Assembly: GCA_964441535.1 (NCBI GenBank)
Contig: CAYTXQ010000021.1
Location: 1 to 13,552 of the forward strand
Source of the DNA: CAYNLX01 sp964441535
GTDB lineage: Bacteria > Bacillota_I > Bacilli_A > RF39 > UBA660
Direction: 5' to 3'
Length of the DNA stretch: 13,552 nucleotides
Shown in pieces: positions 1-7,216 of the stretch. Numbering within the stretch: position 1 is the first letter of the stretch; every line of letters begins with the position of its first letter. The translations under genes were made by a program, and so were the position numbers. Under the pieces are notes generated by a model. It saw only the letters and a program-made list of their open reading frames with translations. It made no database searches and was not told the origin of the DNA.

Positions 1-34
1 TGATGAATACTATGTAAGATTTTTACAAAAATAA
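1..34 (+). CDS. 3' end of a protein-coding gene cut by the left window edge (tentative)
   Basis: Reading from base 2 gives the ten codons DEYYVRFLQK followed by TAA at 32-34. The composition looks like a protein C-terminus, and a strong hairpin begins exactly at the stop codon, as happens at several other gene ends in this window. A convergent gene here would explain why the hairpin has T-rich flanks on both sides. Too little is present to name a function, and a chance reading frame cannot be excluded. Confidence 0.35.
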   Translation, partial: DEYYVRFLQK

Positions 35-64
35 AAGATATAGGCTACTTACACTATATCTTTT
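33..64. terminator. bidirectional intrinsic terminator
   Basis: A perfect 11-bp inverted repeat (AAAAGATATAG at 33-43, CTATATCTTTT at 54-64) encloses a 10-nt loop. T-rich sequence follows on both strands: TTTTGTTTT on the + strand, and TTTTATTTTTG on the minus strand. It lies 25 nt beyond the stop codon of the cotD-like gene and can also end the putative + strand gene at the left edge. Confidence 0.7.
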
Positions 65-88
65 GTTTTAATAAAATAATTTTATTAA

Positions 89-364
89 TTAAAAACCACA
101 TCTAGGTTCGCAAACATTACATACTTCATTTTCTTCGCTACAAGTGAAGCATGGAACATATGAATGATGATATATATAATGATTTACTACTCTAGTATGT
201 ATTGGTACAACATGTTGTACTTCACAGTTTATTTCTCTATGACATACTCTTTCTTGAGGACATTCCATTACTGGAGGACATCCACATCCATTCATCATAG
301 CTTTTGGATCACTCATATTTCCATCATTTATTGGCATATCATAACATCTATTTTCTTTGTACAT
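89..364 (-). CDS. cotD: CotD-like spore coat protein
   Basis: A small Cys/His/Tyr-rich protein of 91 residues. The N-terminal part has a CGCPP cluster and other cysteines. The centre carries the string VVPIHTRVVNHYIYHHSY, which resembles the core of CotD-family inner spore coat proteins (V-P-x-H-T-x-V-V-N-H followed by His/Tyr repeats). The C-terminus ends in paired cysteines (CFTC, CNVC, CGF). No signal peptide or membrane segment is visible. The start is taken at the ATG at 364, because AGAGAG at 374-379 lies 9 nt upstream of it; a GTG at 373 would abut that site. A sigma-K-like promoter and a strong terminator bracket the gene, so it is monocistronic. Family assignment rests on motif resemblance; another Cys-rich coat protein is the alternative. 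Confidence 0.62.
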   Translation of the reverse strand: MYKENRCYDMPINDGNMSDPKAMMNGCGCPPVMECPQERVCHREINCEVQHVVPIHTRVVNHYIYHHSYVPCFTCSEENEVCNVCEPRCGF

Positions 365-386
365 AAAAAACACTCTCTTTCTAATC

Positions 387-413
387 TATTTTATGAGTAA
401 TAAACAACTATGT
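387..413 (-). promoter_or_regulatory. candidate sigma-K (late mother-cell) promoter of the cotD-like gene
   Basis: On the minus strand AAAC (AC at 412-413) is separated by 16 nt from CATAAAATA (387-395). This matches the sigma-K pattern AC-N16-CATAnnnTA, and no good sigma-A promoter is apparent in the same 80-nt gap. Transcription would begin near 380, giving a leader of under 20 nt. Confidence 0.45.
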
Positions 414-428
414 TTGGACTTTTTAATT

Positions 429-459
429 AAAAAAAGATAGCATTAAATTAAACTATCTT
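429..459 (-). terminator. intrinsic terminator of the SRP operon, overlapping the rluA-family gene end
   Basis: On the minus strand AAGATAG (453-459) pairs with CTATCTT (434-440) across a 12-nt loop and is followed by a run of T. The upstream arm lies within the last three codons of the pseudouridine synthase gene and the loop contains its stop codon. Confidence 0.7.
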
Positions 460-1110
460 AAATATACTATTAAACTGTTTAGGTATTTTTGCTTTAAACT
501 CCATATCTTTTTTAGTAATAGGATTCTTTATTATTAATATATTAGCATGAAGTCCTAATCTACGAATAGGGTTTTTCCTACTATCATATTTTTTATCTCC
601 TATTATAGGATGACCAAATTCTTTCATATGTACTCTTATTTGATTTTTTCTACCAGTAATTATTTCAATATTAACTAAAGAATATTCTTTATTATTTTGA
701 ATTACTTCATAATTAGTTATAGCCAGTTTACCTAATTTAGTATCTTTTGTAGTATAAACTAATTGAGTAGAATTTTCTACCAAATAAGATTTTATAGTAC
801 CCTTCTTTTCTTTGACTACTCCTTCTACTATAGCTATATACCCTCTTTTCTTTACTAGATTATTCCAATTATCCTGATATAATCTTTTTATATTTTGATT
901 TTTAGCAAATAGTATTACTCCAGAAGTATCTTTATCTAATCTATGTATAATAAAAACTTTATTTTTAGGATTTTTTTTCTTTAAATAATCTGATACTTCA
1001 TGATAAAGAGTATGTTCTTTTTCTTTCTCATTAGATATTGTTAAAAGATGATGTTCTTTATTAACAACTATAATACCTTTATCTTCATATATTATGTCTA
1101 ATTTTTTCAT
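448..1110 (-). CDS. RluA-family RNA pseudouridine synthase
   Basis: A 220-residue pseudouridine synthase that isomerises uridine in rRNA or tRNA. The catalytic signature HRLDKDTSG occupies residues 56-64, with catalytic Asp59. The conserved TGRKNQIRVHM block is at 152-162, followed by HPIIGDKKY and the LGLHA strand near 186-189. It lacks the N-terminal S4 RNA-binding domain found in RluD/YlyB-type members, so it is a short RluA/RluC-like form. The exact target site cannot be told from sequence. The ATG at 1110 has a strong AAAGGAGA site that overlaps the stop codon of ffh, 10 nt upstream, so it is the last gene of the SRP operon. An SRP-pathway role is not implied; co-expression with translation-linked functions is. 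Confidence 0.9.
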   Translation of the reverse strand: MKKLDIIYEDKGIIVVNKEHHLLTISNEKEKEHTLYHEVSDYLKKKNPKNKVFIIHRLDKDTSGVILFAKNQNIKRLYQDNWNNLVKKRGYIAIVEGVVKEKKGTIKSYLVENSTQLVYTTKDTKLGKLAITNYEVIQNNKEYSLVNIEIITGRKNQIRVHMKEFGHPIIGDKKYDSRKNPIRRLGLHANILIIKNPITKKDMEFKAKIPKQFNSIFKIV

Positions 1111-1120
1111 TAATTCTCCT

Positions 1121-2428
1121 TTAGAAAGGTAATTTCATAGTACCATTATTCATTCTTTTCATCATATCTTTCATTGATTCAAATTGTTTTAATAGTCTAT
1201 TTATTTCCTCTACACTTCTACCTGAACCTTTAGATATTCTTATTTTTCTAGATGCTTTTAGTTCTTCAGGATGTTTTCTTTCATGTGGAGTCATTGATAA
1301 TATAATTGCTTCAATATGGGCTAAATCTTTAGGATCTACTGAAACATTAGATAAACCCATATTTCTTGCTTGAGGAAGCATTTTAATTATATTTTCTAAA
1401 GGTCCTAATTTTTTTATCTGTTTAAGATTATTTAAAAAATCAGATAGGTCATAATTACCTTTTCTAAATTTACTTATTTGATCTTTTGCTTCAGATTCAC
1501 TAATTACATCTTCTACTTTAGATGCTATAGCGAGTATATCTCCCATATCAAGAATTCTTTCAGCCATTCTTTCAGGATAAAATTCACTTAAGCCATCTAA
1601 CTTTTCAGAATCTCCTATAAATTTAATTGGAATATTAGTAAGTTTTCTTACTGATAAGGAAACACCACCTTTGGTATTACCATCCATTTTAGTAAGAATA
1701 GCACCAGTTAATTTAAGTTTATCATTAAATCCATTTATTACATTAATAGCATCTTGTCCCATCATTGCATCAATTACCAATAATATTTCATGAGGATTTA
1801 CTTGACTACTAATATTAATCAATTCATTCATTAAATCTTCATCTATATGTAATCTACCTGCAGTATCTAAAATTATATAATCATTATTATTTTCTTTTGC
1901 ATAACTTAATGCATGTTCTAAAATCTTTGTAACTTCTATTTTCCCTTCACTGTATACAGGAATATTTAAAGATTCTCCTATCTGCTCTAGTTGTTCTATT
2001 GCAGCAGGTCTATAGATATCTAAAGCGACAAGTAAAGGTCTTTTAGACTCTTTTTTTCTCAAATAATTTGCAAGTTTACCTGCAGTAGTAGTTTTACCAC
2101 TCCCCTGTAATCCTACTAGCATCAAAATAGTTGGTTTCTTTTTAGTTTCCACAGGAACATAATTCTTACCTAAAAGAGTTACTAATTCATCTTTTACTAT
2201 TTTTATAAACAACTCTTCAGGTTTCAAACTTTTTCCTACTTCCATACCTAAAGCTTGTTCTTTTACTGAATTAACAAATTCTTTAACTACTTGATAATTT
2301 ACATCTGCTTCAAGTAATGCAAGTCTTATTTCTCTAACAGCATCATTTATATTATCTTCATTAATTCTTCCCATGCCTTTTATATTCTTTATAGCACTAC
2401 TTAATCTGTCTCCTAAGTATTCAAACAC
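1121..2428 (-). CDS. ffh: signal recognition particle protein Ffh (SRP54)
   Basis: The 435-residue GTPase subunit of SRP. It binds SRP RNA and signal peptides of nascent membrane proteins and docks with FtsY. The N domain is residues 1-90. The G domain has the P-loop GLQGSGKTT at 106-114, DIYRPAA at 137-143, DTAGR at 188-192 and TKMDG at 246-250. The M domain follows from about 315, with the RNA-binding helix-turn-helix RISKGSGRSVEEINRLLKQF at 397-416. Length is normal for the family, with a short C-terminal tail after the M domain. The start is GTG, supported by AGGTGAT at 2433-2439, a few bases upstream, and by the canonical start of the N domain (MFEYLGDRL). It is 16 nt downstream of the kinase-like gene. 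No SRP RNA gene was found in the window. Confidence 0.97.
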   Translation of the reverse strand: MFEYLGDRLSSAIKNIKGMGRINEDNINDAVREIRLALLEADVNYQVVKEFVNSVKEQALGMEVGKSLKPEELFIKIVKDELVTLLGKNYVPVETKKKPTILMLVGLQGSGKTTTAGKLANYLRKKESKRPLLVALDIYRPAAIEQLEQIGESLNIPVYSEGKIEVTKILEHALSYAKENNNDYIILDTAGRLHIDEDLMNELINISSQVNPHEILLVIDAMMGQDAINVINGFNDKLKLTGAILTKMDGNTKGGVSLSVRKLTNIPIKFIGDSEKLDGLSEFYPERMAERILDMGDILAIASKVEDVISESEAKDQISKFRKGNYDLSDFLNNLKQIKKLGPLENIIKMLPQARNMGLSNVSVDPKDLAHIEAIILSMTPHERKHPEELKASRKIRISKGSGRSVEEINRLLKQFESMKDMMKRMNNGTMKLPF

Positions 2429-2444
2429 TTATATCACCTGTTTT

Positions 2445-3038
2445 CTATTTTTCTTTATAAATAATATTGGAATTTTTCAATATTGGAATACTCTTAATTA
2501 ATTTATCATATCCTTCATCAAAATTATCCATTGATATCTTTATCTTATGGATATTTCTTTGTTTTATTTCAGACATTAATTTTAAATATTCATTTTGCTG
2601 ATTAACACTACTATCTATACTAAAAGCTTGATATCCATGATGTTTTCTTTTTAATCTTTTTTCATAAATACTAGTATCTTTTAAATAAAGTACTACAAAA
2701 TATATATTAAAATCTAAAGCAGACATTTTTTTTACTAATCTTTTATATACATCATCAAATGAATAATCTTTATATCCTAACCTACAATATACTTCTTCAG
2801 TAAAAAAAGTTCTATCAAATATTAAATTTAATTTAGTATCTTCCAATGCTTCCATGTAATTAATAAGACCTAAATACATTGTTTTATTTTTTTCATAACC
2901 TGTAATAGATTTATCTTTTATTCCTGTTAAACGATAAAGATTAGATGAAGCTAAATTTTCTCTAATAAAATTTGCCATCGTACTTTTTCCCACACCCTGT
3001 GGTCCTTCTATAATAATTATATTTCCTCTATCTTTCAT
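2445..3038 (-). CDS. P-loop kinase related to thymidylate / deoxynucleoside kinases
   Basis: A 197-residue protein with a Walker A motif GPQGVGKST at 12-20 in an IIIIEG context. A FDRTFFTEEVYC segment at 74-85 matches the position of the DR(Y/F)-type substrate motif of thymidylate kinase-like enzymes. An Arg/Lys-rich lid-like stretch, RLKRKHHGYQ, lies at 128-137. This is the layout of nucleoside or nucleotide kinases of the Tmk/dNK superfamily, but the residues do not match Tmk well enough to name the substrate. Nucleic-acid or other small-molecule kinases remain possible. The ATG at 3038 has a strong GGAGGAG site inside the last codons of ylxM, with one base between the two genes. The gene sits where ylxM and ffh are usually direct neighbours, so it appears to be an insertion into the SRP operon. 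Confidence 0.7.
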   Translation of the reverse strand: MKDRGNIIIIEGPQGVGKSTMANFIRENLASSNLYRLTGIKDKSITGYEKNKTMYLGLINYMEALEDTKLNLIFDRTFFTEEVYCRLGYKDYSFDDVYKRLVKKMSALDFNIYFVVLYLKDTSIYEKRLKRKHHGYQAFSIDSSVNQQNEYLKLMSEIKQRNIHKIKISMDNFDEGYDKLIKSIPILKNSNIIYKEK

Positions 3039-3039
3039 A

Positions 3040-3339
3040 CTACTCCTCCATAATACTTTTCAAATCTTTTTTTATTTCTAATATATCGTTCTTTTTAGTT
3101 ATCAATGTTATTTTATTTTTTATTTTATATAAATGTAGTTTGTCTTCATAAAATTCTAGTTTTTTTAAAGATTCTTTTATCCTTTTATGTATAGCATTTC
3201 TACTAACTTTATTGTTTTCTGCTATCTCAGATAAAGATAAATTATTACAATAATATTCCTCAAAATATTCTCTTTCTTTTTTAGTTAATAATTCTCCATA
3301 AATATCATATAAATAATTATAATAAATTGTTTTATCCAT
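3040..3339 (-). CDS. ylxM: YlxM family (UPF0122) helix-turn-helix protein
   Basis: A 99-residue protein with a sigma-70 region-4-like HTH. LTKKEREYFEEYY at 18-30 is followed by LSLSEIAENNKVSRNAIHKRI at 34-54 and a Lys/Glu-rich C-terminal helix. YlxM is encoded next to ffh and ftsY across Firmicutes and is reported to associate with the SRP in streptococci. Position 2 in this operon fits. Its ATG lies 1 nt after the ftsY stop codon; an AAGGA site at 3351-3355 lies inside ftsY. The close coupling suggests matched expression of the SRP components. Confidence 0.93.
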   Translation of the reverse strand: MDKTIYYNYLYDIYGELLTKKEREYFEEYYCNNLSLSEIAENNKVSRNAIHKRIKESLKKLEFYEDKLHLYKIKNKITLITKKNDILEIKKDLKSIMEE

Positions 3340-3340
3340 A

Positions 3341-4318
3341 TTAAATCATATCCTTAAATAAACCATATATATAATTTTCTATATCAAATGGTTTTAAATC
3401 TGTTTCTTTTTCACCAAGACCTACAAATTTCACAGGGATATTCACTTCTTCTTTTATAGCAAGAACTATTCCACCTTTAGCAGTACCATCTAATTTAGTT
3501 AATACTATTCCAGTTAAATTTGTAATACTTTTAAACTCTTTAGCCTGACTTATTCCGTTCTGACCTGTAGTAGCATCAATAATTAATAATGTTTCTTGAG
3601 GAGCATTAGGTATATGTGTTCCAATTACTTTATTTATCTTTTCTAATTCTTTCATTAAATTAACTTTATTCTGTAATCTACCTGCAGTATCTACTAAAAC
3701 TATATCAACATTTTCTTCTTTAGCTTTAACTAATCCATCATATATTACTCCTGCAGCATCACTATTTTCTTTTCCATAGAATAAAGCATTAGTTTTAAAA
3801 GCCCATTCTTCTAATTGAAGATAGGCTCCTGCTCTAAAAGTATCTCCAGCAATTAACATTACTTTTTTGCCTTCATTAATATATTTATAAGCTAGTTTAC
3901 CAATAGTAGTAGTTTTACCTACCCCATTTACCCCTACTACTAATATTACAGTAGGACCTTCACTATTTATATTTATTTTATCACTTAATACTTCATTATT
4001 AACATATATTATAAATAGTTCATCTACTATTACTTCATTTAAAAATTTAGTGTCTGTAATATTCTCTTCTTTTACTCTTTTTCTTAATCTTTCAATAAAA
4101 GAAAGTACTGTTTTAACACCAATATCTGCCATTATTAAGATATCTTCTAATTCTTCAAAATATTCTTCATTTACTTTAGTGTATTTTATACCTAAGAAGT
4201 TTAATTTAGATATAAATTCATTTCTAGTTTTCTCTAATCCTTTGTCATATGCTTCTATTTCATCAGAATCGGTTTGTTTTTTACTAATAATTGTTTTAAT
4301 TTTATCAAATAATCCCAT
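3341..4318 (-). CDS. ftsY: SRP receptor FtsY
   Basis: The membrane-associated GTPase that receives the SRP-ribosome complex at the membrane. From the chosen ATG it is 325 residues. An N domain at about 20-110 is followed by the G domain with P-loop GVNGVGKTT at 129-137, DTFRAGA at 159-165, DTAGR at 210-214 and TKLDG at 274-278. The long acidic A domain of enterobacterial FtsY is absent, as in many Gram-positives. Membrane contact probably relies on the amphipathic MGLFDKIKTI start. An ATG 36 nt further upstream (4354) is in frame but is rejected, because a good promoter -10 element lies across it and transcription should begin near 4338. The Shine-Dalgarno site is weak (GGGATG). DTFRAGA has Gly where Ala is usual. 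It is the first gene of the operon. Confidence 0.96.
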   Translation of the reverse strand: MGLFDKIKTIISKKQTDSDEIEAYDKGLEKTRNEFISKLNFLGIKYTKVNEEYFEELEDILIMADIGVKTVLSFIERLRKRVKEENITDTKFLNEVIVDELFIIYVNNEVLSDKININSEGPTVILVVGVNGVGKTTTIGKLAYKYINEGKKVMLIAGDTFRAGAYLQLEEWAFKTNALFYGKENSDAAGVIYDGLVKAKEENVDIVLVDTAGRLQNKVNLMKELEKINKVIGTHIPNAPQETLLIIDATTGQNGISQAKEFKSITNLTGIVLTKLDGTAKGGIVLAIKEEVNIPVKFVGLGEKETDLKPFDIENYIYGLFKDMI

Positions 4319-4344
4319 AAAAACATCCCAACTTTCATAATAAA

Positions 4345-4374
4345 AGTATATCATAAACCTTTACATTTTGTTAA
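4345..4374 (-). promoter_or_regulatory. sigma-A promoter of the ftsY-ylxM-kinase-ffh-rluA operon
   Basis: On the minus strand TTAACA (4369-4374) and TATACT (4345-4350) are separated by 18 nt, five of six matches in each box. The expected start near 4338 leaves a leader of about 20 nt before the ATG at 4318. It interlocks with the rnjA promoter on the other strand. Confidence 0.6.
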
Positions 4375-4388
4375 ATATTTTGTATAAT
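4360..4388 (+). promoter_or_regulatory. sigma-A promoter of rnjA
   Basis: TTTACA (4360-4365) and TATAAT (4383-4388) are spaced by 17 nt, near-perfect consensus. The start near 4395 gives a leader of about 50 nt ending in an AAAGGA ribosome binding site. The -35 box falls within the spacer of the opposing SRP-operon promoter, and vice versa. Confidence 0.75.
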
Positions 4389-4444
4389 TATTAAGTCATT
4401 TAACTTTTATGAAAATTTAAATTATAAAAAAGAAAGGAAAATTT

Positions 4445-6124
4445 ATGAAAAATTTTAATGATGCAACAAAAGTAGTTGCTTTGGGTGGGCTTGGTGAAGT
4501 AGGAAAAAACATGTATTTAATAATGCATGGTCAGGAAATCTTAATTATAGATGCTGGAGTTATGTTTCCTGAAGATGAATTACTAGGAATAGATTATGTT
4601 ATACAGGATATAACTTACTTAAAACAAAATGAAAATAAAATCAAAGGATTAATTATAACTCACGGTCATGAGGATCATATAGGAGGTATTTCTTTTCTAT
4701 TACAAAATATAAATATTCCAGTAATATATGCTTCTAAAATTGCTGCTGATTTAATTAATAAGAAATTAGAAGATAGAGAAATGAAATATGACAGAATAAA
4801 AGCATTTGATAAAGATACTCATATTAAAACAAAACATTTTGAGATAGAATTCTTTAATGTTACACACTCTATACCAGATGCTTTTGGTATAGCTATACAT
4901 ACCCCTAACGGAATAATATTATCAACTGGAGATTTTAAAATAGACTTAACACCTATAGGACCTGTATCTGATTTACATAGAATAGCTAAATTTGGTGATG
5001 AAGGTGTAAAACTATTAATGAGCGATAGTACTAATGCTATCGAACAAGGATTTACAAATAGTGAATCAATAGTAGATGAGACTTTAGGAGATATATTCAG
5101 TAAACATTTAGGAAGAATTATCATAGCAACTTTTGCTTCTAATATGTATAGAGTAAAACATATTATCGAAACATGTAAAGAACATGGAAGAAAAATATTA
5201 ATATTTGGAAGAAGTATGGAAACAACTGTTGAAATAGCTTTAGCAAATCAACTTATAACAGATAAATCTATATTTATTGATGCTAATCAAGCTAAAGATT
5301 TAAAAAATAATGAAATATGTATACTTTGTACCGGTTCTCAAGGGGAACCTTTAGCAGCTTTATCTAGAATAGCTAACGGAAGTCATAAACAAATATCATT
5401 ATTACCAAATGATTTAGTAATATTTTCTTCTAGCCCTATTCCAGGAAATAGAGTAAGTATTAACAGAATTATAAATAAACTATATCTCAAGGGAGTAAAA
5501 GTATATACTAATACTGAATTATCTGATCTTCATGCATCTGGACATGGTAAAAGCGAAGAACTTAAACTTATGTTAAGATTAGCAAAACCTAAATATTTTA
5601 TGCCAATGCATGGTGAATACAGAATGTTAAAAGCTCATGCTGATTTAGGAATAGAATGTGATATTCCTAAAGAAAATATATTTATTTTAAAGAATGGTGA
5701 TATATTAAATCTAACTAAAGATGAGGCTTTTGTAGAAGGAAAAGTTCAGGCAGGAGATATATATGTTGATGGCTCTAGAATTGGTAATATTGGAAGTGTA
5801 GTAATTAAAGATAGAAAACTAATGAGTAAAGATGGTATTTTAGTTACTATACTAAATATTAATCCTGTTACAAAACAATTACTAATTAAACCAAATGTTA
5901 CTACAAGAGGATTTATATTAGTAAATGATAATGCAGAATTAATTAAAAACATCGAAAATAAAATTACTGAAATAGTAAATAATACTCTAATTAGAGGACC
6001 TTATAGTTATATAGATTTAAAAAATCAAATAATATTAGATTTACATACCTATATAAATGAATTAACTGGAAGAAATCCTATTATATTACCAGTAATAATG
6101 GAAATAAAAGAACCTGTAGAATAA
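4445..6124 (+). CDS. rnjA: ribonuclease J (RNase J1-like)
   Basis: A 559-residue metallo-beta-lactamase/beta-CASP nuclease with endo- and 5'-3' exonuclease activity in mRNA decay and rRNA maturation. The zinc-binding motif HGHEDHIGG is at 73-81. Further ligands are His141 in VTHSIPD, Asp163 in STGDFK, and His389 in MPMHGEYR. The beta-CASP HASGHG motif is at 363-368. The C-terminal domain from about 450 is complete. Length is almost that of B. subtilis RNase J1 (about 555), and only one J paralogue is in the window, so J1 rather than J2 is an inference. The ATG at 4445 has AAAGGA 8 nt upstream. It is monocistronic, flanked by its own promoter and a GNRA-loop terminator. With RNase Y encoded nearby, the region holds both major Firmicute mRNA-decay nucleases. 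Confidence 0.96.
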   Translation: MKNFNDATKVVALGGLGEVGKNMYLIMHGQEILIIDAGVMFPEDELLGIDYVIQDITYLKQNENKIKGLIITHGHEDHIGGISFLLQNINIPVIYASKIAADLINKKLEDREMKYDRIKAFDKDTHIKTKHFEIEFFNVTHSIPDAFGIAIHTPNGIILSTGDFKIDLTPIGPVSDLHRIAKFGDEGVKLLMSDSTNAIEQGFTNSESIVDETLGDIFSKHLGRIIIATFASNMYRVKHIIETCKEHGRKILIFGRSMETTVEIALANQLITDKSIFIDANQAKDLKNNEICILCTGSQGEPLAALSRIANGSHKQISLLPNDLVIFSSSPIPGNRVSINRIINKLYLKGVKVYTNTELSDLHASGHGKSEELKLMLRLAKPKYFMPMHGEYRMLKAHADLGIECDIPKENIFILKNGDILNLTKDEAFVEGKVQAGDIYVDGSRIGNIGSVVIKDRKLMSKDGILVTILNINPVTKQLLIKPNVTTRGFILVNDNAELIKNIENKITEIVNNTLIRGPYSYIDLKNQIILDLHTYINELTGRNPIILPVIMEIKEPVE

Positions 6125-6128
6125 AGAG

Positions 6129-6151
6129 AACAGTTAGAAATAACTGTTTTT
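6129..6151 (+). terminator. intrinsic terminator of rnjA
   Basis: A perfect 8-bp stem AACAGTTA/TAACTGTT (6129-6136, 6141-6148) with a GAAA tetraloop is followed by TTT. It begins 5 nt after the rnjA stop. On the minus strand the following sequence is only moderately T-rich, so it may weakly end the convergent orphan gene too. Confidence 0.85.
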
Positions 6152-6160
6152 AAAATTTTA

Positions 6161-7135
6161 TTATATATTTATCAATTTAAAAAGTTTCAAAGCTTTTGAT
6201 TTACTAATACTATTATTATCAATGTCATTTTTTTTATCATTTAATATAATTTTGGCTTTTTGTTTTTCTCTTTCACTCATAAATTCAAAAGAAGTTTTTA
6301 TAAGATACTCACTTAATAAAGAATTACAAGACATTTCAAAATCATCGTATTGAATATCCGATATTGATAAAAGAAAATCTAATAAATAATTATAATTTTT
6401 AATTCCAAAATATCTTTTTAAATAATTACATACTTCAGAATTTAAATGTAATAGACTTGTTGATAAATCAAAATTAGAATAGCGAGAATTTTTAGAACCA
6501 AAATCATTTTCTAATAAATCAGTTTCAATATAGCAATCAGAAAAAGAGATTCCATATTTTACTCTAATTAAAAACTGATTAAAACATGACTTTTCATTTT
6601 CTAATGTATTATTAATATGCTTTAGAAGTACATTAAAATAATCCTTCTTTAACATTTCCCAAAGATGAACCTCTACAGAAATAGAATTAGTTAAATTTCC
6701 TATTCCCTTGAATCTTTCAGTTTCTCTTAGAAAATTATATTTATATGTTTGAGCTAACGATACATCGATTAATTCATATTTCATTTCTAAACGAGAGTTT
6801 ATATTTTTTAATATTCTAAATATAACATTATTTTCTAAAATATTTACATTAAAAGAAGCACTTTCATATTTTATATAATCTTTTTTATCTATACAATAAT
6901 TAATTAAAATATAATCTTTTAATAATTTTAATTTTTCCTTATCCATGCTTTCATATTTATCTTTTTCGACTTCTAAAGCAATTTCTAAATAATATAAATT
7001 CTTTTGAAATTCATCAGTATTCTTTTTCCCCTGAACTTCTAAATTATATAAACGACGATATAACTCCTGAATAGATTCAGTAGTTTTTATTATATTCTGT
7101 AAAAAATCATAATCTTGTTTTGAAAAACATTCCAT
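6161..7135 (-). CDS. unrecognised 324-residue, probably all-helical protein
   Basis: I do not recognise this protein. It is rich in Leu, Lys, Asn, Tyr and Glu and has no signal peptide, membrane segment, cysteine cluster or nucleotide-binding motif. The N-terminal third (about 10-75) has heptad-like spacing of hydrophobic residues (IQELYRRLYNLEVQGK, YLEIALEVEKDKYESM), suggesting helical bundle or coiled-coil packing. The middle (around 135-165) has the LRETERFKGIGNLTNSIS segment, which contains the only short Gly-rich turn. The C-terminus is Lys-rich. The ATG at 7135 has a good AGGAGA site at 7142-7147 and a plausible promoter. It stands alone between two genes with their own signals, so context says only that it lies between rnjA and rny. 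It may be lineage-specific or too diverged to recognise by eye. Confidence 0.8.
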   Translation of the reverse strand: MECFSKQDYDFLQNIIKTTESIQELYRRLYNLEVQGKKNTDEFQKNLYYLEIALEVEKDKYESMDKEKLKLLKDYILINYCIDKKDYIKYESASFNVNILENNVIFRILKNINSRLEMKYELIDVSLAQTYKYNFLRETERFKGIGNLTNSISVEVHLWEMLKKDYFNVLLKHINNTLENEKSCFNQFLIRVKYGISFSDCYIETDLLENDFGSKNSRYSNFDLSTSLLHLNSEVCNYLKRYFGIKNYNYLLDFLLSISDIQYDDFEMSCNSLLSEYLIKTSFEFMSEREKQKAKIILNDKKNDIDNNSISKSKALKLFKLINI

Positions 7136-7159
7136 AATAATCTCCTGTAAATGTTTATT

Positions 7160-7188
7160 ATTATATTATATTTTCATAACAAAAACAA
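7160..7188 (-). promoter_or_regulatory. candidate promoter of the orphan gene
   Basis: On the minus strand TTGTTT (7183-7188) and a perfect TATAAT (7160-7165) are 17 nt apart. The -35 box lies in the distal arm and T-tail of the rny terminator. A second overlapping TATAAT (7165-7170) has poor spacing. The start near 7153 would leave an 18-nt leader. Confidence 0.45.
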
Positions 7189-7211
7189 GAACATATTTTT
7201 ATGCTCTTGTT
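7184..7211 (-). terminator. intrinsic terminator of rny
   Basis: On the minus strand AACAAGA (7205-7211) pairs with TCTTGTT (7184-7190), extended across one mismatch by ATG/CAT around an A-rich 6-nt loop. It is followed by TTTTG. It lies 5 nt after the rny stop codon. Confidence 0.75.
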
Positions 7212-7216
7212 ATAAT

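Noticed and set aside
164..400. 78-codon + strand frame over the cotD-like gene
   Set aside because: Antisense shadow of the Cys/His-rich coding strand; no ribosome binding site and a composition of Ile/Tyr/Ser runs.
4319..4354. Longer FtsY N-terminus starting at 4354
   Set aside because: The -10 box of the operon promoter lies within these codons and the extra residues do not resemble FtsY.
4050..5124. Frames antisense to ftsY (4050-4340) and rnjA (4819-5124)
   Set aside because: Both lie opposite highly conserved GTPase and nuclease domains and have no start signals.
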